A DNA stretch of 64,000 nucleotides from Pyropia haitanensis. Taxonomy: Eukaryota > Rhodophyta > Bangiophyceae > Bangiales > Bangiaceae. Position numbers and translations under genes: made by a program. Each line of letters starts with the position of its first letter. Within the stretch, counting starts at the first letter, position 1. The notes beneath the pieces were generated by a model. It was not told the origin of the DNA and did not search any database. It worked only from the letters and a program-made list of their open reading frames with translations. The stretch spans positions 2,965,833 through 3,029,832 of the forward strand of contig SDUX01000008.1 of assembly GCA_008729055.1 (NCBI GenBank). The letters are read 5' to 3'. This document shows positions 43,834 through 56,800 of the stretch, piece after piece.

Positions 43834-44050
43834 GGCGGCGTCAAGGCTGTCGTCGCGCCGCTGCGCACGCACCCGAGCGCGCCGGCGGTCGTGAACGCGG
43901 CGTGCCGCGTACTCCTCGCGCTCCCTATCCACGACGCCGCCGCCGCGGACGAGGTGCTCGCCGCCGACGGCGTCGCGGCGGTGCTTGCCCGCCTCGCCGC
44001 GCTCGTCGCGACGGCCGCCGCGGCGGCGCTGTCGCCACCCCCACCAGGCG
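43834..44050 (+). pseudogene. Armadillo-repeat gene fragment
   Basis: About 70 residues read GGVKAVVAPLRTHPS, VVNAACRVLLALPIHD, VLAADGVAAVLARLAALV. This is the helix pattern of one and a half armadillo repeats (G..-vv..L..h, v...A..aL.nL, v...G.i..vl..L). Nothing recognisable precedes or follows it in any frame, so it looks like an isolated piece of a larger ARM protein gene. Confidence 0.5.
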
Positions 44051-44266
44051 CGACGACTGGCGTCGCGGCGGCAACGTCGGCAATCAAGGCATGTCGGCGG
44101 CCACGGTCGTGGGCACCCTGTACACTGGTCACTACACTGGTCACCACTGGGGGCGGGTGCAGCCGCGCTGCCGACAACCAAGCAGGCACACGAAAAGAGA
44201 AGTGCATCCCGACACACCCCCCGCAACTGCCGGCTCCTTCCCCACCCCCCCCGCCTTCCGCGTCCA

Positions 44267-44695
44267 TCGCGATCCGAGGCAGCGCGCTCCCCCCCCCCAC
44301 CACCACCACCCGCTCCTCCTCTACCAGCGTCGCGACGGCCGCCCGAAACTCTGCCGTCGACACCCTCGCCGCCGCGCCCGCGTCGGCCTGCACCGCCCGG
44401 AGGAGCGCCGCCTGCGGCACGTCTCGCTTCCCTCCCCCCCCTTTCCTTCTGCTGCGCCTGTGGATGCGGGGACGAGTTTGGCCGCCGCCGCCTCTGTCAC
44501 CGCGCGCGACTCCCCCGCCGCGCCCCGCGAGCACCCCTGCGCCAACACGTCCCGTTTAATCCGCCCCGTCCGCGGGTCGTACGCCGCGGTACGCAGCGTG
44601 GCCTTTCCCAGGCGCACCGCCGCGGCCACATCCGCGGCGGCCATTTCGAGCCGAAGAGGCACCAGCGCGTGCGCCTTGGCAACACAAACGCGCCA
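44267..44695 (-). pseudogene. 3' fragment of MCM4 (replicative helicase), truncated
   Basis: On the minus strand, VAKAHALVPLRLEMAAADV then AVRLGKATLRTAAYDPRTG and DVLAQG match the lid and C-terminal linker of MCM4; the DPRTG motif is MCM4-specific within the MCM family. After one frame change at about 44425-44440 (one base short) follows a winged-helix tail, AALLRAVQ, VSTAEFRAAVATLVEEE, VVVVGG..LPRIA, as at the MCM4 C-terminus. The AAA+ core (Walker A/B, arginine finger) is missing. Upstream sequence is unrelated, and only 200 bp separate the fragment from the tandem array. MCM4 is essential, so an intact copy must exist elsewhere; this is a fragment. Confidence 0.7.
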
Positions 44696-44893
44696 TTTCA
44701 GCGCGCGGGAGGGGGGCGAACACGCCGCCGGAGCGGCCGCAGAGCGGAAGTCGAGACTGGCGGCGAGAAACGCGGCAAAGGCGAACAACGTGAACACAAA
44801 GTCGATCGCGTGCCGGGTGTACACCCTGGCTCACCCCCCGATATCTGGCAGCACCCTCCCCCTCACTTCCCCCTCCCTGAGCGCCGTCCAACG

Positions 44894-47800
44894 CCGCCCC
44901 CCCCCCCTCCCCTCAGCTCCCCACACCCCCCGCGCCCACACGCAAAAAAAGTAAAATAAAACAACAGCTGACAAAAAAAGAAAAAAGGCAGTGGCACAAG
45001 CGGCAGCTGCGGGAGAAGCGATGGCCGAGTCAGCAATGATAGCAGCTGGCGGTGGCGGCAGAAGCGGCGGCGTGTCGGCGTGGCCCCCCCCCCCCCCCAA
45101 CCCCCACCACCCAGGACGCGACGGGGCACCGTCCCAAAGTGCCCCGCCACGTCCGTCACCACCCCCACGCCGCCGCCACCACCCCACCACCACCACCAAG
45201 CCACCACCACCACCACCCCACCACCACCACCCCGGCAGCTACCACCCCACCACCACCACCCCGCCACCACCACCCCGCCATCCACAACGCCGGCCACGCA
45301 CACGGCCGGGGAGCCCCCCAGCTACCCCGCCACGTGCGTGACCGTCGCCAACACCGCCCGCCCACCTCGGCACCACCACCACGCCGCCACCACCACACCA
45401 CCACCACCACCCAAACCCACCACCGCCGACACCTCCGCCCCCCCCCCCACCACTCCCGCCACGCCCGTCCTCGCCCTCCCCGCGTCATCCCCCGCCACAA
45501 ACCTGCCGCCGACACCACCCCCGCCGCCCCCGCCGCTGACTTGCACTTGCCGCCGCCCTTGCCGCTGCCGCTGCCGTCGCCACCGTCTTGCACTTGTCGC
45601 CGCCCGCTGCCGCCGTCGCCGCCATCGCCGCCGCCCTTGCCGCCGCCGTCACCGCCACCGCCGCCGTCTTGCACTTGTCGCCGCCCTTGCCGTCGTCACC
45701 GCCATCGCCGCCGCCCTCGCCGCCGCCGTCACCGTCATCGCCGCCGTCCTTGTCGCCGCCGCCGCCGCCGCCGCCGTCTTGCACTTGTCGCCGCCCTTGC
45801 CGTCGTCGCCGCCATCGTCGCCGCCCTTGCCGCCGCCGTCGCCGCCATCGCCGCCGTCCTTGTCGCCGCCATCGCCGCCACCGCCGCCGCCACCATCACG
45901 CCCCTCCCCTCAGCCGCCCCTCCGCTCTCGCCCTCCTCCGCCGCCCCCCCCCCCCTCCCCTCAGCTCCCCACACCCCCCGCGCCCACACGCAAAAAAAGT
46001 AAAATAAAACAACAGCTGACAAAAAAAGAAAAAAGGCAGTGGCACAAGCGGCAGCTGCGGGAGAAGCGATGGCCGAGTCAGCAATGATAGCAGCTGGCGG
46101 TGGCGGCAGAAGCGGCGGCGTGTCGGCGTGGCCCCCCCCCCCCCCCCCAACCCCCACCACCCAGGACGCGACGGGGCACCGTCCCAAAGTGCCCCGCCAC
46201 GTCCGTCACCACCCCCACGCCGCCGCCACCACCCCACCACCACCACCAAGCCACCACCACCACCACCCCACCACCACCACCCCGGCAGCTACCACCCCAC
46301 CACCACCACCCCGCCACCACCACCCCGCCATCCACAACGCCGGCCACGCACACGGCCGGGGAGCCCCCCAGCTACCCCGCCACGTGCGTGACCGTCGCCA
46401 ACACCGCCCGCCCACCTCGGCACCACCACCACGCCGCCACCACCACACCACCACCACCACCCAAACCCACCACCGCCGACACCTCCGCCCCCCCCCCACC
46501 ACTCCCGCCACGCCCGTCCTCGCCCTCCCCGCGTCATCCCCCGCCACAAACCTGCCGCCGACACCACCCCCGCCGCCCCCGCCGCTGACTTGCACTTGCC
46601 GCCGCCCTTGCCGCTGCCGCTGCCGTCGCCACCGTCTTGCACTTGTCGCCGCCCGCTGCCGCCGTCGCCGCCATCGCCGCCGCCCTTGCCGCCGCCGTCA
46701 CCGCCACCGCCGCCGTCTTGCACTTGTCGCCGCCCTTGCCGTCGTCACCGCCATCGCCGCCGCCCTTGCCGCCGCCGTCACCGTCATCGCCGCCGTCCTT
46801 GTCACCGCCGCCGCCGCCGCCGCCGTCTTGCACTTGTCGCCGCCCTTGCCGTCGTCGCCGCCATCGCCGCCGCCCTTGCCGCCGCCGTCACCGTCATCGC
46901 CGCCGTCCTTGTCGCCGCCGCCGCCGCCGCCGCCGTCTTGCACTTGTCGCCGCCCTTGCCGTCGTCGCCACCATCGTCGCCGCCCTTGCCGCCGCCGTCG
47001 CCGCCATCGCCGCCGTCCTTGTCGCCGCCGCCGCCGCCGCCGCCGTCTTGCACTTGTCGCCGCCCTTGCCGTCGTCGCCGCCATCGTCGCCGCCCTTGCC
47101 GCCGCCGTCGCCGCCATCGCCGCCGTCCTTGTCGCCGCCATCGCCGCCACCGCCGCCGCCACCATCACGCCCCTCCCCTCAGCCGCCCCTCCGCTCTCGC
47201 CCTCCTCCGCCGCCCCCCCCCCCTCCCCTCAGCTCCCCACACCCCCGCGCCCACACGCAAAAAAAGTAAAATAAAACAACAGCTGACAAAAAAAGAAAAA
47301 AGGCAGTGGCACAAGCGGCAGCTGCGGAAGAAGCGATGGCCGAGTCAGCAATGATAGCAGCTGGCGGTGGCGGCAGAAGCGGCGGCGTGTCGGCGTGGCC
47401 CCCCCCCCCCCCCAACCCCCACCACCCAGGACGCGACGGGGCACCGTCCCAAAGTGCCCCGCCACGTCCGTCACCACCCTCACGCCGCCGCCACCACCCC
47501 ACCACCACCACCAAGCCACCACCACCACCACCCCACCACCACCACCCCGGCAGCTACCACCCCACCACCACCACCCCGCCACCACCACCCCGCCATCCAC
47601 AACGCCGGCCACGCACACGGCCGGGGAGCCCCCCAGCTACCCCGCCACGTGCGTGACCGTCGCCAACACCGCCCGCCCACCTCGGCACCACCACCACGCC
47701 GCCACCACCACACCACCACCACCACCCAAACCCACCACCGCCGACACCTCCGCCCCCCCCCCCACCACTCCCGCCACGCCCGTCCTCGCCCTCCCCGCGT

Positions 47801-50800
47801 CATCCCCCACCACAAACCTGCCGCCGACACCACCCCCGCCGCCCCCGCCGCTGACTTGCACTTGCCGCCGCCCTTGCCGCTGCCGCTGCCGTCGCCGCCG
47901 TCTTGCACTTGTCGCCGCCCGCTGCCGCCGTCGCCGACATCGCCGCCGTGCTTGTCACCGCCGCCGCCACCGCCGCCGTCTTGTACTTGTCGCCGCCCTT
48001 GCCGCCGTCGCCGCCATCGCCGCCGCCCTTGCCGCCGCCGTCACCGCCATCGCCGCCGCCCTTGTCACCGCCGTCACCGCCACCGCTGCCGTCTTGCACT
48101 TGTCGCCGCCCTTGCCGTCGTCGCCGCCATCGTCGCCGCCCTTGCCGCCGCCGTCGCCGCCATCGCCGCTGTCCTTGTCGCCGCCATCGCCGCCACCGCC
48201 TCCGCCACCATCACGCCCCTCCCCTCAGCCGCCCCTCCGCTCTCGCCCTCCTCCGCCGCCCCCCCCCCCCTCCCCTCAGCTCCCCACACCCCCCGCGCCC
48301 ACACGCAAAAAAAGTAAAATAAAACAACAGCTGACAAAAAAAGAAAAAAGGCAGTGGCACAAGCGGCAGCTGCGGGAGAAGCGATGGCCGAGTCAGCAAT
48401 GATAGCAGCTGGCGGTGGCGGCAGAAGCGGCGGCGTGTCGGCGTGGCCCCCCCCCCCCCCAACCCCCACCACCCAGGACGCGACGGGGCACCGTCCCAAA
48501 GTGCCCCGCCACGTCCGTCACCACCCCCACGCCGCCGCCACCACCCCACCACCACCACCAAGCCACCACCACCACCACCCCACCACCACCACCCCGGCAG
48601 CTACCACCCCACCACCACCACCCCGCCACCACCACCCCGCCATCCACAACGCCGGCCACGCACACGGCCGGGGAGCCCCCCAGCTACCCCGCCACGTGCG
48701 TGACCGTCGCCAACACCGCCCGCCCACCTCGGCACCACCACCACGCCGCCACCACCACACCACCACCACCACCCAAACCCACCACCGCCGACACCTCCGC
48801 CCCCCCCCCACCACTCCCGCCACGCCCGTCCTCGCCCTCCCCGCGTCATCCCCCGCCACAAACCTGCCGCCGACACCACCCCCGCCGCCCCCGCCGCTGA
48901 CTTGCACTTGCCGCCGCCCTTGCCGCTGCCGCTGCCGTCGCCGCCGTCTTGCACTTGTCGCCGCCCGCTGCCGCCGTCGCCGCCATCGCCGCCGTCCTTG
49001 TCACCGCCGTCGCCGCCGCCGCCGTCTTGTACTTGTCGCCACCCTTGCCGCCGTCGCCGCCATCGCCGCCGCCCTTGCCGCCGCCGTCACCGCCATCGCC
49101 GTCGCCCTTGCCGCCGCCGTCACCGTCATCGCCGCCGCCCTTACCGCCGCCGTCACCGTCATCGCCGCCCTTGCCGCCGCCGCCGCCGCCGCCGCCGCCG
49201 TCTTGCACTTGTCGCCGCCCTTGCCGTCGTCGCCGCCATCGTCGCCGCCCTTGCCGCCGCCGTCGCCGCCATCGCCGCCGTCCTTGTCGCCGCCATCGCC
49301 GCCACCGCCGCCGCCACCATCACGCCCCTCCCCTCAGCCGCCCCTCCGCTCTCGCCCTCCTCCGCCGCCCCCCCCCCCTCCCCTCAGCTCCCCACACCCC
49401 CCGCGCCCACACGCAAAAAAAGTAAAATAAAACAACAGCTGACAAAAAAAGAAAAAAGGCAGTGGCACAAGCGGCAGCTGCGGGAGAAGCGATGGCCGAG
49501 TCAGCAATGATAGCAGCTGGCGGTGGCGGCAGAAGCGGCGGCGTGTCGGCGTGGCCCCCCCCCCCCCCCCAACCCCCACCACCCAGGACGCGACGGGGCA
49601 CCGTCCCAAAGTGCCCCGCCACGTCCGTCACCACCCCCACGCCGCCGCCACCACCCCACCACCACCACCAAGCCACCACCACCACCACCCCACCACCACC
49701 ACCCCGGCAGCTACCACCCCACCACCACCACCCCGCCACCACCACCCCGCCATCCACAACGCCGGCCACGCACACGGCCGGGGAGCCCCCCAGCTACCCC
49801 GCCACGTGCGTGACCGTCGCCAACACCGCCCGCCCACCTCGGCACCACCACCACGCCGCCACCACCACACCACCACCACCACCCAAACCCACCACCGCCG
49901 ACACCTCCGCCCCCCCCCCCACCACTCCCGCCACGCCCGTCCTCGCCCTCCCCGCGTCATCCCCCGCCACAAACCTGCCGCCGACACCACCCCCGCCGCC
50001 CCCGCCGCTGACTTGCACTTGCCGCCGCCCTTGCCGCTGCCGCTGCCGTCGCCACCGTCTTGCACTTGTCGCCGCCCGCTGCCGCCGTCGCCGCCATCGC
50101 CGCCGCCCTTGCCGCCGCCGTCACCGCCACCGCCGCCGTCTTGCACTTGTCGCCGCCCTTGCCGTCGTCACCGCCATCGCCGCCGCCCTTGCCGCCGCCG
50201 TCACCGTCATCGCCGCCGTCCTTGTCACCGCCGCCGCCGCCGCCGCCGTCTTGCACTTGTCGCCGCCCTTGCCGTCGTCGCCGCCATCGCCGCCGCCCTT
50301 GCCGCCGCCGTCACCGTCATCGCCGCCGTCCTTGTCGCCGCCGCCGCCGCCGCCGCCGTCTTGCACTTGTCGCCGCCCTTGCCGTCGTCGCCACCATCGT
50401 CGCCGCCCTTGCCGCCGCCGTCGCCGCCATCGCCGCCGTCCTTGTCGCCGCCGCCGCCGCCGCCGCCGTCTTGCACTTGTCGCCGCCCTTGCCGTCGTCG
50501 CCGCCATCGTCGCCGCCCTTGCCGCCGCCGTCGCCGCCATCGCCGCCGTCCTTGTCGCCGCCATCGCCGCCACCGCCGCCGCCACCATCACGCCCCTCCC
50601 CTCAGCCGCCCCTCCGCTCTCGCCCTCCTCCGCCGCCCCCCCCCCCTCCCCTCAGCTCCCCACACCCCCCGCGCCCACACGCAAAAAAAGTAAAATAAAA
50701 CAACAGCTGACAAAAAAAGAAAAAAGGCAGTGGCACAAGCGGCAGCTGCGGGAGAAGCGATGGCCGAGTCAGCAATGATAGCAGCTGGCGGTGGCGGCAG

Positions 50801-53800
50801 AAGCGGCGGCGTGTCGGCGTGGCCCCCCCCCCCCCCCAACCCCCACCACCCAGGACGCGACGGGGCACCGTCCCAAAGTGCCCCGCCACGTCCGTCACCA
50901 CCCTCACGCCGCCGCCACCACCCCACCACCACCACCAAGCCACCACCACCACCACCCCACCACCACCACCCCGGCAGCTACCACCCCACCACCACCACCC
51001 CGCCACCACCACCCCGCCATCCACAACGCCGGCCACGCACACGGCCGGGGAGCCCCCCAGCTACCCCGCCACGTGCGTGACCGTCGCCAACACCGCCCGC
51101 CCACCTCGGCACCACCACCACGCCGCCACCACCACACCACCACCACCACCCAAACCCACCACCGCCGACACCTCCGCCCCCCCCCCCACCACTCCCGCCA
51201 CGCCCGTCCTCGCCCTCCCCGCGTCATCCCCCACCACAAACCTGCCGCCGACACCACCCCCGCCGCCCCCGCCGCTGACTTGCACTTGCCGCCGCCCTTG
51301 CCGCTGCCGCTGCCGTCGCCGCCGTCTTGCACTTGTCGCCGCCCGCTGCCGCCGTCGCCGACATCGCCGCCGTGCTTGTCACCGCCGCCGCCACCGCCGC
51401 CGTCTTGTACTTGTCGCCGCCCTTGCCGCCGTCGCCGCCATCGCCGCCGCCCTTGCCGCCGCCGTCACCGCCATCGCCGCCGCCCTTGTCACCGCCGTCA
51501 CCGCCACCGCTGCCGTCTTGCACTTGTCGCCGCCCTTGCCGTCGTCGCCGCCATCGTCGCCGCCCTTGCCGCCGCCGTCGCCGCCATCGCCGCTGTCCTT
51601 GTCGCCGCCATCGCCGCCACCGCCTCCGCCACCATCACGCCCCTCCCCTCAGCCGCCCCTCCGCTCTCGCCCTCCTCCGCCGCCCCCCCCCCCCTCCCCT
51701 CAGCTCCCCACACCCCCCGCGCCCACACGCAAAAAAAGTAAAATAAAACAACAGCTGACAAAAAAAGAAAAAAGGCAGTGGCACAAGCGGCAGCTGCGGG
51801 AGAAGCGATGGCCGAGTCAGCAATGATAGCAGCTGGCGGTGGCGGCAGAAGCGGCGGCGTGTCGGCGTGGCCCCCCCCCCCCCCCAACCCCCACCACCCA
51901 GGACGCGACGGGGCACCGTCCCAAAGTGCCCCGCCACGTCCGTCACCACCCCCACGCCGCCGCCACCACCCCACCACCACCACCAAGCCACCACCACCAC
52001 CACCCCACCACCACCACCCCGGCAGCTACCACCCCACCACCACCACCCCGCCACCACCACCCCGCCATCCACAACGCCGGCCACGCACACGGCCGGGGAG
52101 CCCCCCAGCTACCCCGCCACGTGCGTGACCGTCGCCAACACCGCCCGCCCACCTCGGCACCACCACCACGCCGCCACCACCACACCACCACCACCACCCA
52201 AACCCACCACCGCCGACACCTCCGCCCCCCCCCCCACCACTCCCGCCACGCCCGTCCTCGCCCTCCCCGCGTCATCCCCCGCCACAAACCTGCCGCCGAC
52301 ACCACCCCCGCCGCCCCCGCCGCTGACTTGCACTTGCCGCCGCCCTTGCCGCTGCCGCTGCCGTCGCCGCCGTCTTGCACTTGTCGCCGCCCGCTGCCGC
52401 CGTCGCCGCCATCGCCGCCGTCCTTGTCACCGCCGTCGCCGCCGCCGCCGTCTTGTACTTGTCGCCACCCTTGCCGCCGTCGCCGCCATCGCCGCCGCCC
52501 TTGCCGCCGCCGTCACCGCCATCGCCGTCGCCCTTGCCGCCGCCGTCACCGTCATCGCCGCCGCCCTTACCGCCGCCGTCACCGTCATCGCCGCCCTTGC
52601 CGCCGCCGCCGCCGCCGCCGCCGCCGTCTTGCACTTGTCGCCGCCCTTGCCGTCGTCGCCGCCATCGTCGCCGCCCTTGCCGCCGCCGTCACCGCCATCG
52701 CCGTCGCCCTTGCCGCCGCCGTCACCGTCATCGCCGCCGCCCTTACCGCCGCCGTCACCGTCATCGCCGCCCTTGCCGCCGCCGCCGTCGCCGCCGCCGC
52801 CGTCTTGTACTTGTCGCCACCCTTGCCGCCGTCGCCGCCATCGCCGCCGCCCTTGCCGCCGCCGTCACCGCCATCGCCGTCGCCCTTGCCGCCGCCGTCA
52901 CCGTCATCGCCGCCGCCCTTACCGCCGCCGTCACCGTCATCGCCGCCCTTGCCGCCGCCGCCGCCGCCGCCGCCGCCGTCTTGCACTTGTCGCCGCCCTT
53001 GCCGTCGTCGCCGCCATCGTCGCCGCCCTTGCCGCCGCCGTCGCCGCCATCGCCGCCGTCCTTGTCGCCGCCATCGCCGCCACCGCCGCCGCCACCATCA
53101 CGCCCCTCCCCTCAGCCGCCCCTCCGCTCTCGCCCTCCTCCGCCGCCCCCCCCCCCTCCCCTCAGCTCCCCACACCCCCCGCGCCCACACGCAAAAAAAG
53201 TAAAATAAAACAACAGCTGACAAAAAAAGAAAAAAGGCAGTGGCACAAGCGGCAGCTGCGGGAGAAGCGATGGCCGAGTCAGCAATGATAGCAGCTGGCG
53301 GTGGCGGCAGAAGCGGCGGCGTGTCGGCGTGGCCCCCCCCCCCCCCCCAACCCCCACCACCCAGGACGCGACGGGGCACCGTCCCAAAGTGCCCCGCCAC
53401 GTCCGTCACCACCCCCACGCCGCCGCCACCACCCCACCACCACCACCAAGCCACCACCACCACCACCCCACCACCACCACCCCGGCAGCTACCACCCCAC
53501 CACCACCACCCCGCCACCACCACCCCGCCATCCACAACGCCGGCCACGCACACGGCCGGGGAGCCCCCCAGCTACCCCGCCACGTGCGTGACCGTCGCCA
53601 ACACCGCCCGCCCACCTCGGCACCACCACCACGCCGCCACCACCACACCACCACCACCACCCAAACCCACCACCGCCGACACCTCCGCCCCCCCCCCACC
53701 ACTCCCGCCACGCCCGTCCTCGCCCTCCCCGCGTCATCCCCCACCACAAACCTGCCGCCGACACCACCCCCGCCGCCCCCGCCGCTGACTTGCACTTGCC

Positions 53801-56800
53801 GCCGCCCTTGCCGCTGCCGCTGCCGTCGCCGCCGTCTTGCACTTGTCGCCGCCCGCTGCCGCCGTCGCCGACATCGCCGCCGTGCTTGTCACCGCCGCCG
53901 CCACCGCCGCCGTCTTGTACTTGTCGCCGCCCTTGCCGCCGTCGCCGCCATCGCCGCCGCCCTTGCCGCCGCCGTCACCGCCATCGCCGCCGCCCTTGTC
54001 ACCGCCGTCACCGCCACCGCTGCCGTCTTGCACTTGTCGCCGCCCTTGCCGTCGTCGCCGCCATCGTCGCCGCCCTTGCCGCCGCCGTCGCCGCCATCGC
54101 CGCTGTCCTTGTCGCCGCCATCGCCGCCACCGCCTCCGCCACCATCACGCCCCTCCCCTCAGCCGCCCCTCCGCTCTCGCCCTCCTCCGCCGCCCCCCCC
54201 CCCTCCCCTCAGCTCCCCACACCCCCCGCGCCCACACGCAAAAAAAGTAAAATAAAACAACAGCTGACAAAAAAAGAAAAAAGGCAGTGGCACAAGCGGC
54301 AGCTGCGGGAGAAGCGATGGCCGAGTCAGCAATGATAGCAGCTGGCGGTGGCGGCAGAAGCGGCGGCGTGTCGGCGTGGCCCCCCCCCCCCCCAACCCCC
54401 ACCACCCAGGACGCGACGGGGCACCGTCCCAAAGTGCCCCGCCACGTCCGTCACCACCCCCACGCCGCCGCCACCACCCCACCACCACCACCAAGCCACC
54501 ACCACCACCACCCCACCACCACCACCCCGGCAGCTACCACCCCACCACCACCACCCCGCCACCACCACCCCGCCATCCACAACGCCGGCCACGCACACGG
54601 CCGGGGAGCCCCCCAGCTACCCCGCCACGTGCGTGACCGTCGCCAACACCGCCCGCCCACCTCGGCACCACCACCACGCCGCCACCACCACACCACCACC
54701 ACCACCCAAACCCACCACCGCCGACACCTCCGCCCCCCCCCCCACCACTCCCGCCACGCCCGTCCTCGCCCTCCCCGCGTCATCCCCCGCCACAAACCTG
54801 CCGCCGACACCACCCCCGCCGCCCCCGCCGCTGACTTGCACTTGCCGCCGCCCTTGCCGCTGCCGCTGCCGTCGCCGCCGTCTTGCACTTGTCGCCGCCC
54901 GCTGCCGCCGTCGCCGCCATCGCCGCCGTCCTTGTCACCGCCGTCGCCGCCGCCGCCGTCTTGTACTTGTCGCCACCCTTGCCGCCGTCGCCGCCATCGC
55001 CGCCGCCCTTGCCGCCGCCGTCACCGCCATCGCCGTCGCCCTTGCCGCCGCCGTCACCGTCATCGCCGCCGCCCTTACCGCCGCCGTCACCGTCATCGCC
55101 GCCCTTGCCGCCGCCGCCGCCGCCGCCGCCGCCGTCTTGCACTTGTCGCCGCCCTTGCCGTCGTCGCCGCCATCGTCGCCGCCCTTGCCGCCGCCGTCAC
55201 CGCCATCGCCGTCGCCCTTGCCGCCGCCGTCACCGTCATCGCCGCCGCCCTTACCGCCGCCGTCACCGTCATCGCCGCCCTTGCCGCCGCCGCCGTCGCC
55301 GCCGCCGCCGTCTTGTACTTGTCGCCACCCTTGCCGCCGTCGCCGCCATCGCCGCCGCCCTTGCCGCCGCCGTCACCGCCATCGCCGTCGCCCTTGCCGC
55401 CGCCGTCACCGTCATCGCCGCCGCCCTTACCGCCGCCGTCACCGTCATCGCCGCCCTTGCCGCCGCCGCCGCCGCCGCCGCCGCCGTCTTGCACTTGTCG
55501 CCGCCCTTGCCGTCGTCGCCGCCATCGTCGCCGCCCTTGCCGCCGCCGTCGCCGCCATCGCCGCCGTCCTTGTCGCCGCCATCGCCGCCACCGCCGCCGC
55601 CACCATCACGCCCCTCCCCTCAGCCGCCCCTCCGCTCTCGCCCTCCTCCGCCGCCCCCCCCCCCCTCCCCTCAGCTCCCCACACCCCCCGCGCCCACACG
55701 CAAAAAAAGTAAAATAAAACAACAGCTGACAAAAAAAGAAAAAAGGCAGTGGCACAAGCGGCAGCTGCGGGAGAAGCGATGGCCGAGTCAGCAATGATAG
55801 CAGCTGGCGGTGGCGGCAGAAGCGGCGGCGTGTCGGCGTGGCCCCCCCCCCCCCCCCAACCCCCACCACCCAGGACGCGACGGGGCACCGTCCCAAAGTG
55901 CCCCGCCACGTCCGTCACCACCCCCACGCCGCCGCCACCACCCCACCACCACCACCAAGCCACCACCACCACCACCCCACCACCACCACCCCGGCAGCTA
56001 CCACCCCACCACCACCACCCCGCCACCACCACCCCGCCATCCACAACGCCGGCCACGCACACGGCCGGGGAGCCCCCCAGCTACCCCGCCACGTGCGTGA
56101 CCGTCGCCAACACCGCCCGCCCACCTCGGCACCACCACCACGCCGCCACCACCACACCACCACCACCACCCAAACCCACCACCGCCGACACCTCCGCCCC
56201 CCCCCCCACCACTCCCGCCACGCCCGTCCTCGCCCTCCCCGCGTCATCCCCCGCCACAAACCTGCCGCCGACACCACCCCCGCCGCCCCCGCCGCTGACT
56301 TGCACTTGCCGCCGCCCTTGCCGCTGCCGCTGCCGTCGCCGCCGTCTTGCACTTGTCGCCGCCCGCTGCCGCCGTCGCCGCCATCGCCGCCGTCCTTGTC
56401 ACCGCCGTCGCCGCCGCCGCCGTCTTGTACTTGTCGCCACCCTTGCCGCCGTCGCCGCCATCGCCGCCGCCCTTGCCGCCGCCGTCACCGCCATCGCCGC
56501 CGCCCTTGCCGCCGCCGTCACCGTCATCGCCGCCGCCCTTGCCGCCGCCGTCACCGTCATCGCCGCCCTTGCCGCCGCCGCCGCCGCCGCCGCCGCCGTC
56601 TTGCACTTGTCGCCGCCCTTGCCGTCGTCGCCGCCATCGTCGCCGCCCTTGCCGCCGCCGTCACCGCCACCGCCGCCGTCTTGCACTTGTCCCCGCCCTT
56701 GCCGTCGCCGCCGCCCTCGCCGCCGTCGTCACCGCCATCGCCGCCGCCGTCTTGCACTTGTCGCCGCCCTTGCCGTCGTCGCCGCCATCGCCGCTGCCCT

